The position numbers were made by a program, and so were the translations under genes. From the NCBI RefSeq assembly GCF_000429845.1, contig NZ_AUCQ01000001.1, positions 284,647-348,646 on the forward strand: 64,000 nt of DNA. The letters run 5' to 3'. Origin of the DNA: Comamonas composti DSM 21721 (GTDB lineage Bacteria; Pseudomonadota; Gammaproteobacteria; Burkholderiales; Burkholderiaceae_C). The notes under the pieces are model-generated. The model was not told the DNA's origin. It searched no databases and saw only the letters and a program-made list of their open reading frames with translations. Positions within the stretch are counted from its first letter, which is position 1. Each line of letters begins with the position of its first letter. Positions 57,680 to 64,000 of this stretch are shown here, piece after piece.

Positions 57680-60600
57680 ATGCGCCGTTTTGAACTGGTC
57701 GAAGGAACGGCCAGCAAGTTCTGGGAAATCGAGCAAAACGACAGCGATCTCAACATCGCCTGGGGCCGCATAGGCACCGCAGGCCAAAGCCAGACCAAGT
57801 CTTTTGCCGATGCGGCCAAGGCCTTGGCGGCGCTGAACAAGCTGGTCAAGGAAAAAACCGCCAAGGGCTATAGCGAAACCGGGAGCGCGGCTTCCGGTGC
57901 TGCTGCACCCGCCACCACGCCCGCAGCAAGCCCTGCTCCAGCAGCCAAAGCCGCAGCCCCCAAGCCAGCCAAGGCCGCAGCCAGCAAAACCGCAGCAGCC
58001 GCGCCTGCAGCAGCTGTGGCGCCTGCTACAGCAACGGCCCCCGCAGAGAGCCTGGACGCACAGTGCGAGCGCGTGTTCGAGGCCGTGCGCGCCCAGATTG
58101 CCGACGGCAGCTTCAAGCTGGGCCATGATCTGTCTGCAGCCCAACTCAAGCGCCTGCATGGCGTGAGCGATCTGGGAGCCAGCATGGCCTTCGACCAGCT
58201 CAAGTCCACGGGCATGCTCTACGGCTGGGGCAGCACGGCCAAGGTACAGGACAAGGCCCAGGCCATTGCCAAAGAACTGGGCGAGGAAAGAGCACAGCAC
58301 CTGGCCGAAATGGCCAGCCAGCCCCAAGCAACGACCACCGCCGTGGCCGACGCCGGCACACCGCCCTGGGCCCAGGGCGAGCTGCTGCGCCTGCCTGCCG
58401 GCCTGCGCAATCTCGCCTATGCCACGCGCCGCCACCCGCAAAAGCCCCCACAGCCCAGCGCGGCTGCGGCGTGGCATCTGGTGCGCCCCATGGCCAAGGA
58501 CAATGGCCGTGTCGATCTGGCCGGCTGCGAGCCTCTGCTGCGCCCCGCGCTGGAGCGCCAGCTCTCGCGCCTGACCCTGGCCGAGCCTGCGGCCGACATC
58601 GAGGCCGACACCCTGCTGCTGGCCCGCGCCATGGGCACGCGCCGCTACCACGGCGATGCCGAAATCGGCAGCCACCTCATCGACTATCTGGTGGCCCAGT
58701 ACGGCCTGCCCGGTGCCGTGGACATTTACCTGGCGTCCCAGCAAATCCAGGTCAGCAGCAGCTATGACAGCAAGGCCAAGGGCCATGTCAGCACGCTCAG
58801 CCACACCGTCACCAGCCCGGTCTCTGACAGCTGGTATGGCCCCCTGGGCCAGACCGAGGAGCAGATGCGCAAGCACCTGTCGGCCGCCCCCGAGGAAGAG
58901 TGGCAGGTCTGCGCCGAGAAGATCGCCGCCGCCCTGCCCACGCTGCACCCCAGCCGCAAGACCGCCGTGGTTCTGCTGGTGCCGGAATGCAGCGACATGA
59001 GCCATGCACTGGCCTTCGAGCTCGCGGCCGAAAAAGACACCCCCGAAAACGCACACTGGCTGCTGCTCACGGTCACCGACCCTGCCGCCATCGCGGCCCT
59101 GGTCAAGGTCAAGCAAAGCTATTCCAGCGGCCTGTGGGACAACCAGCGCATGGTGGCCACCTTGCTGCTGGAACGTGGACTGGATGCCATTGCGCTGCTG
59201 GAACGCGGCGCGGCCCAGGATGAGGCCGGCGACGCCCTGGCCGCCATGGGCACGCCCGAGGCCGTGACCGCACTGGCCCGCGTGGCCAGCGGCTCCAAGG
59301 GTGCGCTGGCGCGCCTGGCCCTGGCGGTGGACCGCTGGCCGCTGGCGGCCATGGTGGCCCTGGCCAAGCTGATTGCCTCGGGCGGCAAGGACGCCGGCTT
59401 CCTGACCCCCAGCCTCACGCGGCTGCTGCGCGCCCACAGCGGGCAGGTCGATGCGCTGCGCCCCTGGCTGGACAGCGCGGCCCAGGCCAGCATAGACCGC
59501 CAGCTGGCCCTGCTGGCCGGCCCCGCCGAAGTGGCCGCCGCGAGCGAGCTGCCCCAGGTGCTGGCCGCACCGCCCTGGCAGGCCAAGGTGCAAAAAAAGG
59601 CCGCCACCGCCCTGGCGCTTGCGCCTTTGACGCTGGAGCCCGTGGAGCAATGGGCCGACGGCGCGCGCGAGCAGGCACTGCAGCTCAACCAATGGGAGCA
59701 AAAGCGCTTTGACAGCGCCAGCAAGAACGTGCTGGAGCTGGTGGACCGGCTGGGCTTTGACGACAACAAAAAACAGTTCAAGCACCTGCTGGAAAACGCC
59801 GCCGCAGCCATACGCCAGCGCGACACAGAGGCCTTGATCGCGGCCTGGCGCGCCATGGTGGAGCAGCGCAAAAAAGAGCGCTACTACTGGTTTTACTTCT
59901 ACGCCGAATACATCAGCCTGCTGCCCGAGGAGATGGCCGCCCCGTTCTGGAATGCCGTGGCCGGCGAAGCCACGGACACGCGCGGCGTGGACTTCATGGC
60001 CGCCAAGCTGGGCCTGGCCGGGCTGCCCGGCCTGCTGGCCATGGTGCGCAGCAAGCCCAGCGAGAACCTGGAGCTGGCGCTGAACTTTGGCGCCGTGGAG
60101 CTGGCAGCCCCTGCGGCCCGGGCCTTTGCCAAGCTCAAATCGCTGCGCGACGCGGGCCGCCAATGGCTGCTCCGCTACCCCGAGTACGCGGCCTGCGCCC
60201 TGCTGGCTCCGGCCCTGGGCAAGCCCGGCGAGGCCCGCGACTGCGCAGGCTCGGCTCTGCGCCTGCTGCAGGCCAACGGCCATGCGGCCTTGCTGCAAGA
60301 GGTGGCAGCGCGCTATGGCCGCGAAGACGTGGTGAGCGCCCTGCAAGCCGTGCTGGATGAGAACCCGCTGGACCGCTTTCCCACCAAGCGCGCCAAGCTG
60401 CCCGAGTGGTGGCAGCCGCGCGGCTGGCGCCGCCCCGTACTGCAAAACGATAAGGCCCTGCCCGACGAGGCCCTGGACGCCCTGGGCCAGATGCTGGGCT
60501 TTCCCACCAACGAAGAGGTGTATGCCGGCATTGCCGACGTGCAGGCTGCCTGCACGCGCGAATCGCTGGCCGACTTTGGCTGGGACGCTTTCAGCGCCTG

Positions 60601-61867
60601 GCTGGAGGCCGGTGCCCCCAGCAAGGAAGGCTGGGCGCTGACGGCCCTGGGCCTGCTGGGCACGGACGAGACCGCGCGCAAGCTCACCCCCTTTATCCGC
60701 ACCTGGCCCGGCGAATCGGCCCATGCCCGCGCCGTCACCGGCCTGGATGTGCTGGCCGGCATTGGCACCGATGTGGCGCTGATGCTGCTCAATGGCATTG
60801 CACAGAAGATCAAGTTCAAGGGCCTGCAGGACAAGGCCCGCGAAAAAATCAATGCCATTGCCGAGGCCCGAGGCCTGTCGACCGAAGAGCTGGAAGACCG
60901 CCTCGCCCCCGACCTGGGCCTGGACGCCCAGGGCACCTTGAAACTCGACTTTGGCCCGCGCGCCTTTGTGGTGGGCTTTGACGAAACGCTCAAGCCCTAT
61001 GTGCGCGAGCTGGACACCGACGGCCGCCCCGGCGCACGCCTGCCCGATCTGCCCAAGCCCAAGAAGAGCGATGACGCTGCCCTGTCCAAGGAGGCGACCG
61101 AGCGCTTCAAGCTGCTGAAAAAAGACGTGCGCACCATTGCCAGTCAGCAGCTGCTGCGCCTGGAAGTGGCCATGTGCGCGCGCCGCCGCTGGACGCCCGC
61201 GCTGTTCCGCATGTTCCTGGTCGAGCATCCGCTGGTGCGCCACATCGTGCAGCGCCTGATCTGGGGCGTGTACGCGCTGCCGGGCCAGAGCAGCTATGGC
61301 GGCCAGCTGCAAGCCTGTTTCCGCGTGGCCGAGGATGGCAGCTTCACCACGGCCGAGGACGATGACTTCGAACTGCCCGAGGGCGAGAGCATCCGCATTG
61401 GCGTGCCCCATGCGCTGGAGCTGTCGGCGGCCGATGCCGCCGCCTTTGGCCAGGTGTTTGCCGACTACGAGCTGCTCCAGCCCTTTGCCCAGATTGGCCG
61501 CGACACCTATACGCTGAGCGAAGACGAAACCAAGGCCCTCAAACTTGAGCGCTGGAAGGGCGCCAAAGTGCCCACCGGCCGCGTGCTGGGCCTGGTCAAC
61601 AAGGGCTGGCGCCGTGGCCAGGCCCAGGACGGCGGCGGCATCTGGTATTTCACCAAGCCCCTGGGCCAGCACAAGGTCATCGAGCTGTATCTGGACCCAG
61701 GCATCATCGTCGGCATGGTGGACGAATACCCCGAGCAGGAGCTGGGCGACGTCCATGTGGGCAAGCCCGCCTCCTGGGGCGAGATCGACAAGCCCGAGGC
61801 CTTCACCCTGCTCGACCCCATCTCGGCCAGCGAGTTGGTACGGGACCTGGAGGCGCTAAAAGGATGA
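57680..61867 (+). CDS. WGR and DUF4132 domain protein (YehI/MolR-like)
   Basis: A 1395-residue protein. The N-terminal WGR domain (residues 1-70, RFELVEGTASKFWEI and WGRIGTAGQSQTKSF) resembles the one in PARPs and is thought to bind nucleic acid or sense DNA ends. A low-complexity Ala/Pro/Lys linker (about 75-115) follows, then a long helical repeat-like body, and the DUF4132 domain near the C-terminus (about 1130-1330, with IASQQLLRLEVAMCARRRW and RLIWGVYALPG). E. coli YehI and MolR share DUF4132. It is followed by a MoxR ATPase and a DUF5682 gene in the same order as yehI-yehL-yehM, minus small genes. AAAGGAAG precedes ATG 57680. Biochemical role unknown. Confidence 0.88.
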   Translation: MRRFELVEGTASKFWEIEQNDSDLNIAWGRIGTAGQSQTKSFADAAKALAALNKLVKEKTAKGYSETGSAASGAAAPATTPAASPAPAAKAAAPKPAKAAASKTAAAAPAAAVAPATATAPAESLDAQCERVFEAVRAQIADGSFKLGHDLSAAQLKRLHGVSDLGASMAFDQLKSTGMLYGWGSTAKVQDKAQAIAKELGEERAQHLAEMASQPQATTTAVADAGTPPWAQGELLRLPAGLRNLAYATRRHPQKPPQPSAAAAWHLVRPMAKDNGRVDLAGCEPLLRPALERQLSRLTLAEPAADIEADTLLLARAMGTRRYHGDAEIGSHLIDYLVAQYGLPGAVDIYLASQQIQVSSSYDSKAKGHVSTLSHTVTSPVSDSWYGPLGQTEEQMRKHLSAAPEEEWQVCAEKIAAALPTLHPSRKTAVVLLVPECSDMSHALAFELAAEKDTPENAHWLLLTVTDPAAIAALVKVKQSYSSGLWDNQRMVATLLLERGLDAIALLERGAAQDEAGDALAAMGTPEAVTALARVASGSKGALARLALAVDRWPLAAMVALAKLIASGGKDAGFLTPSLTRLLRAHSGQVDALRPWLDSAAQASIDRQLALLAGPAEVAAASELPQVLAAPPWQAKVQKKAATALALAPLTLEPVEQWADGAREQALQLNQWEQKRFDSASKNVLELVDRLGFDDNKKQFKHLLENAAAAIRQRDTEALIAAWRAMVEQRKKERYYWFYFYAEYISLLPEEMAAPFWNAVAGEATDTRGVDFMAAKLGLAGLPGLLAMVRSKPSENLELALNFGAVELAAPAARAFAKLKSLRDAGRQWLLRYPEYAACALLAPALGKPGEARDCAGSALRLLQANGHAALLQEVAARYGREDVVSALQAVLDENPLDRFPTKRAKLPEWWQPRGWRRPVLQNDKALPDEALDALGQMLGFPTNEEVYAGIADVQAACTRESLADFGWDAFSAWLEAGAPSKEGWALTALGLLGTDETARKLTPFIRTWPGESAHARAVTGLDVLAGIGTDVALMLLNGIAQKIKFKGLQDKAREKINAIAEARGLSTEELEDRLAPDLGLDAQGTLKLDFGPRAFVVGFDETLKPYVRELDTDGRPGARLPDLPKPKKSDDAALSKEATERFKLLKKDVRTIASQQLLRLEVAMCARRRWTPALFRMFLVEHPLVRHIVQRLIWGVYALPGQSSYGGQLQACFRVAEDGSFTTAEDDDFELPEGESIRIGVPHALELSAADAAAFGQVFADYELLQPFAQIGRDTYTLSEDETKALKLERWKGAKVPTGRVLGLVNKGWRRGQAQDGGGIWYFTKPLGQHKVIELYLDPGIIVGMVDEYPEQELGDVHVGKPASWGEIDKPEAFTLLDPISASELVRDLEALKG

Positions 61868-61985
61868 CCCCCTGTGCGGCTGCGCCGCTTCCCCCTGAAA
61901 GGGGGACGACAGCCTCGCTGCGGGGCGGCCCTTGCTCGCTGTCTCTGAGCTGGGTCGCGCCAGTTTTTTACGCTGCGCGCCTTTG
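61865..61985 (+). repeat. Intergenic repeat family B copy
   Basis: CCCCCTG...CAGGGGG-like blocks and GCTGCGGGGCGGCCCTTGCT define this copy, between the DUF4132 gene and the MoxR gene. It is followed by a further palindromic block (CTCGCCCC/GGGGAGAG). Confidence 0.7.
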
Positions 61986-62086
61986 CCTTACTCCCTCGCC
62001 CCTTTGGGGAGAGGGGCCTGCTGGCACGGCGCACTACGCCGGCCTCACCCGCCTTCGCTTTGACCATCCAACACACAGAAATTTGT

Positions 62087-63208
62087 ATGGCGACTTCACG
62101 TAAATCGACATCCAGCGCGGCCCAGCCCGTGCTGCAGCGCCCGCCGGCGGAAATCCAGTACGCCGCGCAGCTGGCACAGCTCCAGGCCCAGGACGCGGAC
62201 CAGCCGCGCCCGCCGGGCTGGCGGCTCAGCCTCAAGGCCGCGCGCAGCTTTATTTTGGGCAATGCGGCTCTGGGCATTGCGCCCAAGATCATGGCCCCCG
62301 TGGCCAGCATTGAACGCATGCTGGTGACCCTGGCCACGGGCCGGGGCTTGATGCTGGTAGGCGAGCCGGGCACGGCCAAGTCCATGCTGTCCGAGCTGCT
62401 GGCCGCGGCCGTCTGCGGCAGCTCCACGCTGACGATTCAGGGCGGAGCCTCCATCACCGAGGACCAGATCAAATACGGCTGGAACTACGCCTTGCTGATC
62501 AACGAGGGCCCCAGCCCCCGGGCCCTGGTGCCGGCCCCGCTCTACCAGGGCATGCAGGCCGGACAGATCGTGCGCTTTGAAGAAATCACACGCGCCCCGC
62601 TGGAGGTGCAGGACTGCCTGCTGGGCATGCTGTCCGACCGCGTGATGGCCGTGCCCGAGCTGGCCGGCGAGCACGGCATGCTTTATGCCCGTGAAGGTTT
62701 CAACATCATTGCCACGGCCAACACGCGCGACCGCGGGGTCAACGAAATGAGCGCGGCACTCAAGCGCCGCTTCGACTTCGAGACCGTGTTCCCCATTCTC
62801 AATTTCGACAGCGAATTGGCCCTGGTGCAAGAGGCCAGTGCCCGCCTGCTGGCCCAAAGCGGCATTCCGCAAACGCTGCCCGCGCCCGTGCTGGAGCTGC
62901 TGGTCACCACCTTCCGCGATCTGCGCGGCGCCAGTGACAGTGGGGGCAGCGGCGCCATGGACAAGCTCAGCGCCGTGATGTCCACGGCCGAGGCCGTGAA
63001 CGTGGCCCATGCCGTAGGCGTGCGCGCCTGGTTTCTGGAGCAGCGCGAGGGCTCGCCCCAGGACCTGGTGGACTGCATTGCCGGCACCGTGGTCAAGGAC
63101 AATGCCGATGACCGCGCCAAGCTGCGCCGCTACTTTGAGCAAAAAGCGGCCAAGCGCCAGGGGCTGCACTGGAAGGCTTACTACGAAGCAAGACATAGGC
63201 TTCCATGA
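62087..63208 (+). CDS. MoxR-family AAA+ ATPase (YehL-like)
   Basis: A 373-residue AAA+ ATPase. Walker A GEPGTAKS (residues 92-99), Walker B-type IVRFEEI, sensor 1 ATANTRDRG and an arginine-finger region ALKRRFDFE are all seen. MoxR proteins act as chaperones, often with a VWA-domain partner. I start at ATG 62087 (MATSRKSTSS); the TTG at 62060 lies at the end of a repeat. It overlaps the next gene as ATGA, so the two are coupled. A VWA partner would be expected downstream of the window. Confidence 0.92.
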   Translation: MATSRKSTSSAAQPVLQRPPAEIQYAAQLAQLQAQDADQPRPPGWRLSLKAARSFILGNAALGIAPKIMAPVASIERMLVTLATGRGLMLVGEPGTAKSMLSELLAAAVCGSSTLTIQGGASITEDQIKYGWNYALLINEGPSPRALVPAPLYQGMQAGQIVRFEEITRAPLEVQDCLLGMLSDRVMAVPELAGEHGMLYAREGFNIIATANTRDRGVNEMSAALKRRFDFETVFPILNFDSELALVQEASARLLAQSGIPQTLPAPVLELLVTTFRDLRGASDSGGSGAMDKLSAVMSTAEAVNVAHAVGVRAWFLEQREGSPQDLVDCIAGTVVKDNADDRAKLRRYFEQKAAKRQGLHWKAYYEARHRLP

Positions 63209-64000
63209 GCGCTCCTGAAATCATTGGTGTGCGCCACCACAGCCCGGCCTGCGCGCGGCTGGTGGCACAGCGCATACGCGCGCTGCGCCCAGCCTTTGTG
63301 CTGATCGAGGGCCCGGCAGACTTCAACGCGCGCCTGGATGAATTGGCCCTGCCCCACCAGTTGCCAGTGGCCATCTACAGCTATCTGTCCACGGGGGAAG
63401 TCCACCACGGCTCCTGGTCGCCCTTTGCCGAGCATTCGCCCGAATGGCAGGCCCTGGTCGTGGGCCGCGAGACGGGGGCGCAGCTGCGCTTTATCGACCT
63501 GCCGGCCTGGCACAAGGCCCTAGGCCAGCTGGAAAACCGCTATGCCGATGTGGCCGACGCCGAGCACGAGCACCAGGCAGAGGCTTACGAACAGGCGCTG
63601 GAGCAGCAACTGTCCGTGCAAGGGCGCGACGCGCTGTGGGACCATTTGTTCGAAGACGCGCTCGAAAACGACGGTGAGGGCAAGGAGCTGGCACAGCGCC
63701 TGTCCACCTACTTCGCCCACCTGCGCCCGGCACACGCGCCCGGCTCGCAGGGCAACCAGCAGCGCGAGCAGATGATGGCCCGCTGGATCGCCTGGGCCAT
63801 GGCCCAGGGCGCCGGCCCGGTGCTGGTGGTGTGCGGGGGCTACCACGCCCCGGCGCTGGGGCGGCTGTGGACCGAGGTGTCCGCAGAGCTTCCGGAAACG
63901 CCGCTGCCTGATTCCACTACGGAATCAGGAGCTATCAGTGCTGATGGGGCAAGCGACGCACCGCGATTTGGCTCATTTCTCGTGCCCTATACCTTCAAGC
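63205..64000 (+). CDS. DUF5682 family protein (YehM-like), 3' end outside window
   Basis: The first 265 residues are in the window. It starts MSAPEIIGVRHHSPACARLV, then VLIEGPADFNARLDEL, a HSPEWQALVVGRETGAQLRF block and VLVVCGGYHAPAL, which are the family marks of DUF5682. Its ATG overlaps the MoxR stop codon. The MoxR-DUF5682 pair is known from many genomes together with VWA and SWIM proteins. The activity is unknown; the GxHHSP and GGYHAP motifs may be part of an active site. Near 63905-63955 the frame crosses a stretch that resembles half of repeat family A. Confidence 0.85.
   Translation, partial: MSAPEIIGVRHHSPACARLVAQRIRALRPAFVLIEGPADFNARLDELALPHQLPVAIYSYLSTGEVHHGSWSPFAEHSPEWQALVVGRETGAQLRFIDLPAWHKALGQLENRYADVADAEHEHQAEAYEQALEQQLSVQGRDALWDHLFEDALENDGEGKELAQRLSTYFAHLRPAHAPGSQGNQQREQMMARWIAWAMAQGAGPVLVVCGGYHAPALGRLWTEVSAELPETPLPDSTTESGAISADGASDAPRFGSFLVPYTFK

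Noticed and set aside
57629-61756. A 1375-codon open frame on the minus strand opposite the DUF4132 gene
   Set aside because: It is an antisense frame kept open by strong G/C third-position bias. The plus strand has a WGR domain, DUF4132 and a good ribosome site; the minus frame is His/Gln/Gly-rich without domains.

Overview
This is a GC-rich chromosomal window from a beta-proteobacterium of the order Burkholderiales, most likely family Comamonadaceae (Comamonas/Delftia-like). The evidence is gene content, codon bias to G/C at third positions, the short H-NS type nucleoid protein, the fused uric-acid-pathway decarboxylase/allantoate amidohydrolase, and palindromic repeats with cores TAGCAAGCGCTAGCAGCT and GGGGCGGCCC that I recall as common in this family. 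The genus is an inference; no rRNA lies in the window.

Layout. 1-5.8 kb: the end of kynureninase (kynU), a DNA-alkylation repair pair (alkA, and an Ada lacking its N-terminal domain), an M24/creatinase-like hydrolase divergent from an AraC regulator, and tryptophan 2,3-dioxygenase (kynA). 5.8-16.2 kb: housekeeping and mixed genes (MFS transporter, FAD monooxygenase, H-NS-like protein, CNNM/CBS membrane protein, apaH, RhlE-type helicase, zinc metallopeptidase, ornithine-cyclodeaminase-like protein, dcd, HIT protein). 16.3-45.8 kb: a broad purine and urate catabolic region. It holds adenine deaminase and a BMP-type ABC importer (16.3-23.6 kb), a GGDEF protein, a Crp/Fnr regulator, urate hydroxylase puuD with a broken xdhC upstream, hydroxyisourate hydrolase, gamma-glutamyltransferase, an acyl-CoA dehydrogenase/SDR pair with a TetR regulator, glycerate 2-kinase, a GntR/FCD regulator, allantoinase puuE, a fused uraD-allC, an M20 peptidase, an AraC/flavoprotein pair and a decayed purine permease. 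46-48.3 kb: malic enzyme maeB. 48.6-55.5 kb: tRNA-Ser(UGA), then a visibly more A/T-rich siderophore-uptake unit (unknown protein, RhtX-like MFS, TonB receptor, FecR, FecI) behind a Fur box, then fragments of two insertion sequences. 55.5-64 kb: dnaG, then the start of a DUF4132/WGR - MoxR AAA+ - DUF5682 system that runs off the window.

How the genes work together. The purine genes outline adenine to hypoxanthine (adenine deaminase), urate to 5-hydroxyisourate (PuuD), then HIU hydrolase, OHCU decarboxylase, PuuE allantoinase and allantoate amidohydrolase, leading to glyoxylate; glycerate kinase returns the carbon to central metabolism. The xanthine dehydrogenase subunits are not here, and both xdhC and a nucleobase permease are pseudogenes, so part of the locus is decaying. 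A TGTATACA-type palindrome precedes puuD, the HIU hydrolase gene and the GntR gene, which suggests a small regulon.

The strongest candidate for a poorly characterised system is the DUF4132-MoxR-DUF5682 cluster at the right end, whose gene set resembles the E. coli yehI-yehL-yehM locus. The most unusual sequence event is a 72-base repeat element inserted in frame inside the uraD-allC fusion gene.
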